Assembly: GCF_000003605.2 (NCBI RefSeq)
Contig: NW_003135370.1
Coordinates: 176,965-240,964 of the forward strand
Length of the DNA: 64,000 bases
Direction: 5' to 3'
DNA from: Saccoglossus kowalevskii
Lineage: Eukaryota > Hemichordata > Enteropneusta > Harrimaniidae
The notes beneath the pieces are model-generated. The model made no database searches and was not told the DNA's origin. It saw only the letters and a program-made list of their open reading frames with translations. The position numbers were made by a program, and so were the translations under genes. This document shows positions 1-13,500 of the stretch, one piece after another. Every line of letters starts with the position of its first letter. Position 1 is the first letter of the stretch.

Positions 1-185
1 AAAATTATTTCTCAGTACTTATTCACTGTTACAATGCTGTACCATTACTTTCACCATCCTACTACAGCCAGATCTGAAGGCCTTTGCCGCATTCTGGCCA
101 CGCTGTGTGGCGCGTATCGCGTGGACGGGTTTCATGTTCTCTGCACGTAATAAGCTCGGTTATTAAGCATCCTTTTTTGGGGATG

Positions 186-265
186 CCCGGTGGCCGAGGG
201 GAAGACGTGTATTGGCGTGAAGCTTGGCGATTAGGTGCCGTACGCGAGCGCCGGTTCGAGTCACG
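186..265 (+). other. tRNA-like sequence with pol III A and B boxes (tRNA relic or SINE head)
   Basis: TGGCCGAGGGG at 193-203 fits an A box and GGTTCGAGTC at 253-262 fits a B box; the spacing of about 60 suits a Ser/Leu-type tRNA with a long variable arm. I could not fold a convincing acceptor or T stem, so it is a relic or the 5' end of a tRNA-derived SINE rather than a working tRNA. The segment is GC-rich against its surroundings. Confidence 0.45.
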
Positions 266-640
266 CACGCAGTACGTATTTACTATAATTAGACATAGTC
301 TTTACCTTGCCGTTTATTCGGTGTTATTTGCTTACGCTTTGTACTACCCTGCAAGCGGCGAGCAGTACCACCACATACTACCATAGTCTAACCCGACGTT
401 GAACATCAGTCTGAAGTCTAACTGGGAAGGAAGCCTTGGCGCTGTGGGTGAGAAGGAAGAGTTCAAGTCGCTAACTACCGTCGCTGGCTTCTTATAATTC
501 ACCGAACGACGCCGCCGACTGGCACTGTTCGACGCACGTTGGTGCGTGGCCGCGTGTTGTGCTGAACCTCTGCAAAGGCGGGCAATACCGACGGAGAGAA
601 CTGTAGCAAGCATACGTTTTGTGTACCTAATAAACTATGG
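266..640. other. GC/CpG-rich segment, no gene recognised
   Basis: Positions about 400-610 have many CG dinucleotides and sit at the window edge. Open frames exist (for example minus strand 344-613), but I recognise no domain and no splice structure. It could be a CpG-rich promoter, a SINE body or part of an exon of a gene to the left. Confidence 0.4.
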
Positions 641-2273
641 TTTCACGTAATTTATGAGTAGTGTCGTATGTGTAAGACTGGCCGGTGTGCATTATTGCTG
701 CTTATATGTGCATATAGTTATATTGAACTCTACTGGCGCCCATCAGTCTAAATTATACCTGTGTTACACGAATTGTGTAATTTTATATTGGTTAAGAACC
801 TGCACACGAGGTGGTAAAAGTATTGCATACTATTTGGTATTGTGGTTAATATTTTACCCTGTGACCTCATGACAAACCATGGTACCTTATGTTGAACGTT
901 TGTCGTTGGACTCAGTGTGTGCTTTTTGATATTACGTAGTACCAGGAGGTACAACACTCATGCAAGCAATAGATGTATGTTATTTTAGTCGTGTTACCGC
1001 CACCGGATTTGTAATTTCTCCATTCCGATAAGTCCCCATATTACAAGCTTCAACATATACACAAGTGTATTGGTCGAAGGTATTTGGATGAACGGTTTCA
1101 CATTATTTAATTAGTGGCATGATCGATCTTTCATAATTGATTAATTAAAAATTAGAATTAGAAACTGACACTAGAGGATTTAATGCATTGTCCCTGTGGT
1201 TAATTTTCAAAGTGTCCGATTAAAAAAAAAAATAAGAATGAGACCGATATCTCCCATTTATTGATGTTAATTGTCGGTTCCAGTGTACGTACTGAAGAAC
1301 TACCGACACCAACAAGTTTCTGAAGATGAGTCGTCGATGTTCGAATGCTCGGGCGATTCTAGGGTCACACATTTCGAGTGAGAGAATGTTTTAAGTTTTC
1401 ATAATTGAACTATTGTAATACGGCACAGAACTATACTTTAGACTTCAAGTTTTCATATAATTAAGTTTATTCAAGCTTATTGGTGTTTACTTTTAAAATT
1501 GGACAGAAATGAAACATTTCTAGAAATCTATTGTTTAAATTTACATAAAGTGTGACGTGAACATTGCCACATCAGTATGTTATGCCGCTTTTTTGCATAG
1601 GCGAACGATGGAGCGATACACAAAAAATAAAAACTGCGACATTGTTGATAAGTGACCGCTCACTACTCGCCTACTAATTTAGCCAAGTAGTGCGTCCGGT
1701 AATTCATGACCGCAAAACACAATGATGTGACGTCATGATCGTGATTTAAATTCGTGTATATCATGACCTGAACCAATGTGGCGTTGATTTTGTACGAGCT
1801 CAGAAACTCTTCTCATACGTGAATACATAGTAAATACGTACAATGCTTTAAAGGATGGCGTAATACTTGTCCTAGTGTTTTATAGCAAACTAGTACTCCG
1901 TGAAATGGGGCAGAGTGAACTGTTGGAAGGACTCAACGAGAATCACCGCATTCAAAAGTACTAAACTCTCACAAAATGTCTGTCTATAAATATGATTTGG
2001 TTGTCTGATTTAATACCTATTACGCGGGATATTCTGGACTATGTTTCCCTCTACAAGGTAAAATGTCTCGACATCGGAACTTCATAGTGGGTGTGACATT
2101 ATGTATTAAAATAGTCTATATACCCTACCCTATACGTTGACACCAGCATCAAATATAGTTCGAATATAGGTAAAACGTTTTAAAATTGTTAACCTTTATA
2201 AGTGAAATTTTCAATTGCCAGTGCTGACATATATAGTACATTTTTCTACATATATATATTTATTCTGATTTAG

Positions 2274-2407
2274 AACTACGTGACAGGACTGTGTGACCAT
2301 CTTCCTAAAACTACGAGACAGGACTGTGTGACCATCTTCCTATAACTACGTGACAGGACTGTGTGACCATCTTCCTAAAACTACGTGACAGGACTGTGTG
2401 ATCATCT
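2274..2407 (+). repeat. Minisatellite, 35-bp unit, about 3.8 copies
   Basis: Units start at 2274, 2309, 2344 and 2379, with sequence blocks AACTACGTGACAGGACTG and TGTGACCATCTTCCTAA. Only a few substitutions separate the units, so the array is young or homogenised. Confidence 0.95.
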
Positions 2408-2754
2408 AATCATAGTAGCATTATAGTAATTTAATGCACTATCCTGGCGTCAATCCCTCGATTACAAGCACCTGCGGATCTTCACCAAGGTTTTCCCAAG
2501 TCCGCATTAGTCAGTGAATAAATCTCGGCCAGTGGATTTAGCCTTCCTATATATTGAGTCTGTGGTACACTCATCCAGAGTAGGAGCTACCTTTTTAGGA
2601 TTTATCTTCAGATCGGATACAATTTCAACTTGGGTTTACCTTTCATAAGTTGGATGCTAAAAGCATTTTTCTAGCGATGACATTAAGAATCTTGAAAAAG
2701 TAAACTATAATTACAAAACAATAAAATTCATCGTATTAACAATTACTCAGTGAT

Positions 2755-2880
2755 TTAAAGCGGGGGAGTCGTCACCCGAGCATGCGTCAGATTGCCATAA
2801 TGTGTCATTGTTTACAAACTAGCCTCTACCCATGAGCCTTTGCGTTTTTAGCGTTTGTTGTTTTCGTCATTTGAATTAGC
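2755..2880. mobile_element. Partial copy of the short TTAA MITE, opposite orientation
   Basis: Begins TTAA then AGCGGGGGAGTCGTCAC and follows the reverse complement of 50215-50333 through GCATGCGTCAGA, TGTTTACAAAC, CTACCCATGA and TTGCGTTTT. Homology fades near 2880, so the other terminus is lost or diverged. Confidence 0.7.
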
Positions 2881-3536
2881 GAATCAGTTCTCTCGCTAAA
2901 TTCGCCAAAAAGACATGCCCGCAAAAAAGACATGTTTTTCAGTATATAATGTACCATAAAGTCAGTATTTTTGATTCTCAAATACATACAGTAAAACTAG
3001 ATCGAGTTACCGTTACCACGTGCAACAGATATACTAAAACGTCATGGTGCTAATAGAAAAGCAGGAGAGTGGTATGACCTCTCAGTTTTATTGATTACGT
3101 AACCATACAATTATATCTGACGCAAAATCCCGTCAGGCTCATTAATTTAGAAAGACAATGACCTCGAAATCTTGATCCCCATAAGAATCGCACGGTGCCT
3201 GGTATTGTGACTACATTTAAACCTTGGTGGCGTGTCGAGAAGTTTTCTGGCCTGGCTTCATTCCAGTAAAATCGCTCACGATTTGATTTATGTTTAGTCG
3301 TGTAGATGATTTTTTTTTTCGATGACGCTAATGTGCTTCCTCATTCAACTGTCACAAATACGTGGAGCCATTTAGACACAATATATCTAGATACATTTTG
3401 AGAACGAATCACGTGATCCAGTCATCCGGATAACTCCTATATTAGTTTTGCCAGTAGATTATTTATATAAAAACCGTTGCATATGTGAATATTTTTGAAA
3501 TTACCTGAAACAGTAAGATGAAATGAATAAAAAATC

Positions 3537-3542
3537 TTTATT
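3537..3542 (-). promoter_or_regulatory. Candidate polyadenylation hexamer for gene 1
   Basis: AATAAA on the minus strand, about 620 nt beyond the stop codon of gene 1. It is the first clear canonical hexamer I found, but such hexamers are frequent by chance in AT-rich DNA. Confidence 0.3.
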
Positions 3543-4164
3543 TCCATCAAAATGGCATTACTTATACATATTAATAAATAGCTGTTTTTTGCAAATATAT
3601 CTTCACTCAAGTAATAAGTTATATTATTTTGCACATTTAAAAATGATTTTATAAATGTATTATAGAGAATTGTTGTGAGACACGTATGCACGACTTGATT
3701 AAAGTGTTACATTTTTCAATTGTGCGTTATATGCCACATCTCACCACATCCCCCTCTTAAATGCAGTTACTGCTGGAAATGTGAGATTAACATAATGGCA
3801 TGGGATGTAAATAGCCGCATATACAATACGATTCGACAGGTGTTATATATAGCAGAACTGGAAAGAAGCAACGCCTCGTAAACTCAACGAGAAATATTTT
3901 CAATAATGCGAATCTGTCCAGGGCAGATTCACTTTGAAACCTTGGGACCCTGGATCACTCAAGCAACAACATATCGCTCTACTGGCCGTGCAAAGATTTT
4001 TTCCCGGAAACCACCTTATGTAAATGAACCAAAAAAAAACAGCACGGCAATGTGATTTTCTTTGCATATACAACAAAGACACAGGATATACACTGATGAC
4101 ACTTTTCGCATCCTGGCTTGACACTGAAAAACAGCGCAACACAGCCCCCTTGAGCCATCAAAGA

Positions 4165-4458
4165 CTACTGTGTTTTACTGCAAATATCAGTATGAAGTGC
4201 CTGCGGGGGCAGTTTCTCCTCGCCGTAACCATAGAAACACATTGGCCAATATACAGCATTGAAGACAATGAATGAGAACGGGAACACAAACCGAGCAATT
4301 CGATCTATCAGCCGCGGTGTTAATTTTGAAGGTACCGTCATGTACGGGGTAGGCGAGTCCGGTGGCTCCTCTTCTCTTCCGGCTGCTTGCTGTGTAAATG
4401 GACTTGACACTAAATTTACCGGTATTTCAATGCCACCATTCCTGCTTCTTTGAGATGC
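4165..4458 (-). CDS. Gene 1 exon 9: M3-M4 loop, M4, stop
   Basis: 294 nt from acceptor ATTCTAG (phase 0) to stop TAG at 4167-4165. It encodes residues 361-457: a Ser/Pro/Glu-rich loop, then [20 protein letters not shown] (start of M4) and a tail of about 20 residues. The ID-ARF-FP-F-FN-YW pattern is the standard M4 signature of anionic receptors. Confidence 0.94.
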   Translation of the reverse strand, partial: ASQRSRNGGIEIPVNLVSSPFTQQAAGREEEPPDSPTPYMTVPSKLTPRLIDRIARFVFPFSFIVFNAVYWPMCFYGYGEEKLPPQALHTDICSKTQ

Positions 4459-7400
4459 CTAGAATGTTTGAGATTGATAATGGAATAAGATTAGAATGTA
4501 AAAATTCAGGAACCTTGCCATGACAAATTTGTTATATATGCACGAGTCGTACACCATCGGCACAGGCGATGTAAGCACATAATGTTATGGGTGCATAATA
4601 GCCTCAATATTTCTATTTTTCTGCGTACACCGTATAATTTAATAAGGTGATAGTCAATAATCCATAGCTACATTGAAGGATGGACGCCCTCTAGTGTGCA
4701 CACAGTATCAAATCTCTTTTATGATAATTAGCAAACTTCATTAAGTATTTTGGAGCATTACATTATTTTCACCAGACTAAGGGAGCCGCAGAAGGTTCAA
4801 CAATTAGTATACTACCTGCGCATGTTCTTGGCCGCTGTCATTATGCGTGCAATACGTATACCCATTGCTGCTGACAATGTGGCAGCTTCGCCTGCATGTC
4901 GCCATGAGGTGGCGATGTTTAATATAATAGACAGAATAAACTTACCACACGATTTTTTTTAACAACGTAGATTGCAATGAAATTCTCGAGTGTCTGGAGG
5001 TCATGTATACATTATAAAAAATGTATTCCATCAATGCGGGTTATTATATAACTTTGTCGTTATTTATATCACAGTCGTGTGTATGTATTGCGTGCCTGCA
5101 AATGGGGCTACCCCGTGAGCTGCTTACGCAATGAAATGCAATCTTAGCGTAAACTATCTGGAGACTTATTCTAATTCATTCCTTTCACGCAACAACTCGT
5201 AAAACAGAACACACGGCACTAACACATCTCGAGAAATGACATTTACGACAACTGCGGACAATACAATTTTAGCAATCATGACAGAATTATCGTTCGCCAG
5301 AGTTGATTTTGAATATTGATAATATCAATAATTGTATACGCAAAACTGATAATTATCCTAACACCGGCATAAAATTTAACACCGCAATGCCCACCTTTTT
5401 CTTGAGTGACTTGGCTTCTTTCTGTCGTTTTTCCGTCAGTACGTAGTTTACAAGAGCGAATTCCACAAGAGCAGCAAAGACAAACGCTAAACAGGTTGTC
5501 ATCCAGACATCTATAGCCTACAGAGAAAAGATACACCTGCTTTGTTATGTGAAATACAGTTTTTCTGTGTATTGTAGACTCATTTTCCCGCCAATCGTGT
5601 GGTTTGTGCGTTTTTCCTGAATTGAATTGAATTGATGTAATTTCATTTGGTTTCCACTTCACGCCAGGTTTATGTAAACAATACGATCAGCTCCGAGGGG
5701 TCCGACGACGAAAGGTCCGTATAACATACATTTGTCCCAGTCTTTCATTTACGGCTAGCATGACAGCAAAATAATTGGCCATCCTAATCATGCTTCTGAG
5801 TACTTGTTATTGTAATTCCTTATTTAGTAAAAGATCGACTGTGCAGTACACAATACAGTAGTAAATTAAGAAGTGTTGTATTAAATATATCGCAATTGAC
5901 AGTAATTATAAATACACAATAATTATATAACAAATTATAAATAAATTAATTTGTATGATATTTTATCATGATAGAAACAATAATTTCAATCAGGTAAAAT
6001 GAAAATATTATTTTAGCCGCAAAGATAGCAACATTCGTTCGAAGCTCGTGTACATGCGCCGTATTTACCCAAATGTACAAGCGCATGCGCACCGGCGCAC
6101 TGAATTGAAAAAAATACTGCTCTGTTAAATCATACCATATTCTTTTTATTTACCTTAATGTAGGCCACCGGTGGTAAAGTCTCCCTAACGCCCGTGCTTT
6201 GCGCTGTCATCGTGAGTACGGTGGTTATTCCCAGTCCCACACGAGCCGGCGACGCTTCGGGGTTGATCCAGAACGAGACCCAAGACACCACAACTAAGAG
6301 GATGCTAGGCACGTACGTCTGAATAAGATGAAAATCGAAGATTCGACGGAGGAAGAAGTAGACTCGTAGACAAGAAAATTCACCTGAGAAAAAAATCACT
6401 CAATATTATTTTTGTTTAACGACCACGTGAATACGATCGTGTTTTATTTGGTTTCTTGAAACGTGATATCATAGTACTTCTTTAGTCATTATTTGTTTAT
6501 GTCGTATCAATAATGTGTACTTGTCAAAAACACCAGGCAGAATACTAAGCTGCGAGGCGGGATATTGACGTAGTGTTGTCGTGGAAGAAGTGTGTTACGC
6601 TAGAGTGGAAACTTTTCAATTATTCATGAAAACGAAAAAAAAAAAAAAAAAAAAACACTCAGAGCTCGTTACATGTACCATAATGATTTTCACCAAGTCA
6701 TTTGTTTTTAATTTGACCAATCTACTGCAATTATTCAAATTTTCGTCATTATCTGTGAAACCTTTTTTTTTTATTTAGCCGAATTATACATTTTTGAGCA
6801 ACATGTAATTCAACAGCAAGAACGAATAGCATGGCATTTTCCTATACAAGAGCCCTTCACCGACGTGCTGTTTATGAATGCGCGTCTCCGAATTCCTTGG
6901 TTGTACTATTATATAAATGCTATAATATGTACTATATTTGTTCGGCGGGTGGACTGTTGCTGTTAATGAAAACCATAGGGTAAAATGGACTAGATGAACA
7001 TAAATATAAGAAACATAAATATTTGGCTAATTAATCATCATTGATCAATAAAAACTAATATCTAGAATAATTTGCTTGTCGATGTCTAAATATGGTTCTT
7101 AACATGATTCTGATATATAACAAGTTCACATTTATAATTCATTTTTTTTGTTAATATATTATACGATGTTTTCGATGGATAATTTGGTGGCCACTTTAAA
7201 ACCATCCCATAAAATAACATGACCTTCGTTGCCATAGCAATGAATTAATATATTATTTAGCGGGTATCTTTACAAAAGTGGAATATTCAAGACGGATAGT
7301 CTGTTACATTTGAATTTTCCAGAATGTAAGTAACCTAGCCATAACCATGCATTAAGCTTAAACTTTTTTTTATAAAACACGAATATATTCACATATAAGC

Positions 7401-7460
7401 ACACATTTTAATGAAGCTGTATTACGATATGATTGTTAGCATACACGAATCGCTTGTGTA

Positions 7461-7503
<43 letters not shown>

Positions 7504-10500
7504 ACAACTAAGATTTTGAACCAAGCGAGCAGCAAGATTACTTTGAATATAAACTCAATCAACATTACACGCAAAGTGAATTCAATGTAAATTGTAAATT
7601 GCTTGGTTGTTTAAAAGCGCACATCTATTAAGTTCCATATTTAGCTTGTCATCAAGAGTCGCTAATTACACTTTTATTGTTAAAGCCCTATGTTAAATTA
7701 TTGATTTAGTTTAATAAGCACGAACGCGGCGATCCGAAACTTGTCCTACATACTCCTCCTTACACGCGAGGACTTTATTTGACTTTCAACTCGTTCACTT
7801 TTAAACAGAATTAATTTCATCCCGCTATTTTTTCAGATAAAATTCTCATTCGGTGGCAGTGTTATTGATTGTCTGTCACGTAAAACGATAATGTCGTAAG
7901 TTTCAAGGGGGTTGTAGTAATCAATTTCACCATCACTCAGTCTGATAAACTGCAAATTCTTTCTTTCAAGATAATTTCAATCAGGTTAACCGTGAGGCTG
8001 CTTCGCCGAGGTTGAAAGTAGTTGATGTTGCTCCTGTACAGTTCGCTGTAAAGAATATGTGATAATTCTCACATATTTTTAACACTGCGCAAACATACTC
8101 GACATTGCTTATGCTATTCACTTTGCACGCCGTTACAATTATCACGAACAAAGGGAAAAGGTAATAGAATTAACTCTATAATCCAATGCCAATCTTAAAG
8201 ATTATCACTGTATTTGTTAATCTAAGTGAAGAAGTGTAATTTATTCATGTGATGCTGTTAGCATTGTCAGAGAAACAAAGTTTAGATAGAATACGTATAT
8301 GCTATTATTATACATCTGTCACCGTAACGCCACAAGTTACAGCGTGCCGTAATTGTGCGGTATTTTACGGGCTATTTTCATCCTACCATATTAGGAAATG
8401 CGAATTCCAATTATGGAATGATTATGCGCGTAAACATCCTCTAATAATAAAAACAAACATGGCTACCATCAGAATTTGACCAGACTCCACACAAAGAAGT
8501 TTGCTGATTCTGCTCTAAACATTTTGAATTTCGGCATTCCCATGATGTATCCTTGGAAAGAAAACATGTATAATAATAAGATTATTACGAGGATACCTCA
8601 AAGTATGCACTCACATAGAACAGAGTCGATACTTCCACTGCACTGTCCTCGTGCATACTTTGAGGTATCCTCGTAGTAACCTTTTATTATAATTGCAACA
8701 TCAATGTATTTACGGCCACTCTCCGACACACAACAACACGTACCTGTAGAATACACATTGACACACTGTACTGTCTTTATGTCATGGAGAACAAATTCAG
8801 GTATTTCTATTTCTTCATTTTTCAACAATGGCGTTTCATTCTTCCATCGAAGCACCACATCATGCGTCCTATAACCATCTGTAACATATATTTATGAATA
8901 TGCATGATTTGGGGATGATAAGATCAATTTGTATTAATACCATAACACTGCCCATATATTGGAAATCACATGTCGCCAGGGAAAATGATTGTCCCTTTTC
9001 CCAATGAACATGAATAATAAATTAAGGTTATGATAGGAAACGAACAAGTATGTGTTATGTATAGAATTAGTGACTAAATTGAGAAAGTTAATAAAGTGAA
9101 AGGGTAGCATGGAGAATTAAGAAAATATATGTTATTCCTGTGTCCTGGTTTAACCGATAAGAGTTTACAGTTTACATATAAGTCAGTCTCATTTACCTAC
9201 TGCCATTATATGAACGGCGGGGGCGACACGCGTTCAGAGTTGGGTACGACTGTTACATTTTAGTAAAAAATACGTTCCTAATCACCATACCGTGCCATTC
9301 AGAATAATCAACGATTATTTTCTATTTTGATTGTTTCCTTCAAATTTTATATTTCACTGGCCACCTCGGGATTATATTCCATAATTAGATTCTCAGTATG
9401 TTAAGACACTGCATTACAATATTGCATTTGTTTATCGTGTTACCCCGCCACACATTTTCACCATGAAAATAAACATATGTTCTTCTATTTGTCTCTTTCT
9501 GTTTTTCATTCACGTTACACGTAATGTTTTCTGCAATAGTACGAATTGTTTTACCCTGACCCCCTTACTAAAGATATTTTACAAAGAAAGACAAATATTT
9601 ATCTGCAGATCAGCGAATCGTGCAGTCCATCATACTAAGTAATTTCATTTTTCGAATTAATTATGGAACGAGAACGAATTTCTTCTGGGTGACCACATTA
9701 CATTTATTACGTAAATGACGTCTGAGTAGATTTTCAAGCAATATAAAAAGCAGACATCAGGTGCGTAATGACAAATGACTGAATTTACTTTTACTAAAAA
9801 TAATACGATGTAGTTATTACAATTGATATTCCGAATTCATATGTGACGAGGAATCATTTTTGTCCAGGGTTTTGCATGTCTGGCTCGTTATTAAATGATT
9901 ATTAGATTTTTTTCCACTGCCCATAGCCGAATTGCAGTTTCATATTTTTTTATCATTTGAAGTTCAGATTGAGATGTTTCTATGAACTTCACCGATTGTG
10001 TACAAAAGGAATCTCTACTGAAAATGGTTGCACTTTATGAAATAGAAGCTTACAAGAATTTAGATCGTTTTCAAAGCTCGATACTCTACTCAAATTGGTA
10101 CACTTTAGAACGTGGGCTTTATAGTGCTAATACTATTTAGATTACGTATGCTTCGTACACCGATATCAAAGGCAATTTACTGTGTGTACATAAAACAAGT
10201 AATAAACTGTCTGGAGACATATCATGGTGAATGAAACGATCACCCATCAAGTCCGACGGTGACTGTGTATTGCCTCAGCTGTCCGTAATGAGAACCCAGT
10301 AGTTTACATAGCTTGGAATATCAAAGTTGAATTGACCATCTGATAAAATATACACACAGCCGTGTACCTCATGTACATGTACATGTACATGTACATGTGG
10401 TATAATTGTGCAATGGAAAATATCTCCGGAATTTTTTAGATGGCATAACATAGCACTGATAAATGAACCACGTTCATATGTTATTCAACTCGTGTACAAT

Positions 10501-13500
10501 CAATCAATATGAAGAACAACTCATTGTATTTGTCTAATGAAATATATCAAGGGTTGTTTCATTACATGTACATAAACTCGTACATAACATTATTAGGTAT
10601 AATCTGATTATGAATTACCTCTTTATTTTTTTCCTTTTTCACTTATGAATATTTGGTATTTTCAAAACACTCAAATCATGGTAAGTACGACCTTTACTCT
10701 GTTAACGCAGATGGCACCAAACCGCGATCCAATGTGATAATAAATAATGAATCTAAATAATGAATTTCTTTGAAGTTCAATTTCAAGCTTAAACACATGC
10801 GGCCACACACACATTCCTTTAACCTTTAGTCAATTTAAAAGTACAGGATAAAAATTAATGCGAGTTCGACACTCTACAATGATGTTTTTCCTAATGTGCT
10901 AGATGTTTTATCTGTTATACGATCTTGTATCGCTTATGGTAATTCTTCGAATCACGATCGATTGGAATATGGAGTACATATGATGTTTTTTTCTATTCGG
11001 TAACTAATTATATATCACGACTGGTATAATGTATACAAATGCTGGTCATCGACTGCATCAAAATGCATTACTTACAGCTTTCCATTTCCATATGACAAAC
11101 TTGACTGTCCATGGGATATTTCCTCAGATTCATATTGCAGGCCAGGGTTAAGCTTAGCCTGAAATTGAAATCATTATAAAGTGTGATTAACGCGAGTTAA
11201 TGGAGCGTGGATCATGTATAATGCATGGTGATGAATGCTACATGAAAGCATCGCATTTAGTTTTACATTCACAACAGGGAATGCACTTACATAGAAGAAT
11301 AGATGATATATCGGCCTTTACCTCAACTTTACCCTACTTTCTCAAATAAATACGTATTACAGATATACAATCCAACAAGTCAATTAAATATTAGCTATCA
11401 ATAAGGTTTTATTGTCATTTTTTTATTTTGTGCATTTATCAGCATTACTACTGGAACTGTTAGATAAATTGATATTTTGTACAATGTAATACAATTACAC
11501 TGAAAACATTTCAATAGTTAGGGACACGTTTTAATGTAAGTTTCAGTGTTACCATCTAACTTAGATTATGTAAACTACAGGAAATCACTGTGACAATGTT
11601 GGATTTGATTGTTTCACTGTTGAATACGGTTTTACGACTGTAGAATTACGTACGCATTATAATCCTGCAATTAGCAATTATTCAATATATAACAACCAAA
11701 TGATTGCCACAAAAAATCCCTGAAACGGAATGCACTTAATGTTAGGAACATACCAAATTGAAAAAAAAACTAATATGCAAATATTTACTGTCTTTGATAT
11801 TCCGGGAGTGAGTCTTGGTAGATCTTGCGCGATATTAGGTCTTTTGAATTAAACAGTAAATATTCCCCTAATGGAACTGGTTGAACGCCACTGTACATCA
11901 GGCATTGAGTTTTTAGATGTTTAAGCCCAAGGCTGTTAATTAGAAGTCAAACACACGCACGGTTAATAAGGTACCTCAATTTGTAATCTACGAACAAAGT
12001 ACAGACAGTCGCACCTTTCTCATCTGGTGAACCATATTCTTACAATAAAACCGCAATAAGTGAACATGATAATACTCAATTTTACAATATAACGTGCTGA
12101 ATAATATAAAGATTCTTGACTTTCACTCTGTGGCATGTGACATGATTTATATCTACAACATATATAACATATATAACGTACAATTAACATTGTATTATTA
12201 TTAATAGCTTCAAGAACCGGAAAGTACATTTCTCCAACAAAATTCAGTTTATAACCATGACCTATGGGAGTTCCTTATGGTGTTATCGCATGCGCTAGTA
12301 ATACAGTGTTCAGTCACGCAAATATCCCGATACGGATATACGTGCAAGATTTACAGAACACAAATTTCGGTGATAGTACACGATTTTCACATCGAAATAT
12401 CCATTAGTGAAATCTTTAGTTGAGTGAATACAATAGTAGGCTCATATTATTCATTCGGAATTCTGATAGGTCAACGTGTAACCAACATACAACAGATCGT
12501 CTGAAACTTTGAAATAGAATTTATATATACATTTTCTTTTGAAAAACTATTTAAATGACAGTTGACATCAACAATATTATTAAAAATTCTATTAACTATT
12601 CTGTGTATATTTGCGTGTATTGATTTGAACAGAAACATACATAATATCAGTGTTTGAAATTACACGGGTGACTATTCAGTCAGGCTGATGACAATTTTAA
12701 GTTTCTAGCCTTGTGGTCGGGTAGATTGTTTGAGAAAATAAATAAAATATTACTTTTTACAAAAATCATAAAATGGCTACTGATATATTATTGTTGTCAA
12801 AATTATGTACCTAGAGATCTGTTGTGATCTTTTTGACACATGCAACATGCAAGACAAGTATAAACAACAACAATGCATGAACTATGCGTGATTTAGCGAA
12901 CTCTCGCGTGATTTCTGTGAACTTTCACAACCATTACTTGAATGAAAGTCACTGCAGTGACACTGATTGAATAAAATATAATGAAAACATAAACAGGGCT
13001 GGTAATTTTTTTAGCATTTATACCTGTTGTCATGTTGTCTGGGGTAAACTATTATTAACAAATTTCAAACACTGTCCATATATATAAATCATTATAGTAT
13101 CATCTTACCTTAAGCTGTATAACACATCTCCATTTGGGTATATTCGAAGTGCTTTATTTTCCACTGTTATATCATGAAGTTCACCACTTTTCTCATTAAT
13201 TATATACATATCGGGTACCCATAGGTTTTGAAGAACCCTCTGGTTGACGTTAAGGCTATACCTACTTGTACCGTTAAATACAAGACGAGGATCGTTCCAG
13301 TATTGCCGAATGAACGCCATAATGTTATAATCCTGCTATAAACAAAAGTAAAATCAACAAAAACAAAACAAAAGTACAATCAGAAAGGGGGAAACTAAAA
13401 CTAAGTTCCACAGACTTTATACAGACGCATCAAATAATAATAAAAACAAAACAATATCATACTGCAACGAATCGTTCTGGACACATTCTGAGTAACATAA

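Larger units (their letters stand above)
641..4164. other. Intergenic DNA downstream of gene 1
   Basis: AT-rich. Apart from the 35-bp minisatellite, the partial TTAA MITE and the candidate poly(A) hexamer, I see no gene or RNA. Confidence 0.6.

Noticed and set aside
2274-2407. Array considered as a CRISPR-like repeat
   Set aside because: The units are contiguous with no spacers, and the context is an animal genome.
5276-5394. Extension of gene 1 exon 8 beyond the chosen donor
   Set aside because: It meets a stop after about 14 codons and would lose M4, while splicing at 5395 joins exon 9 in phase.
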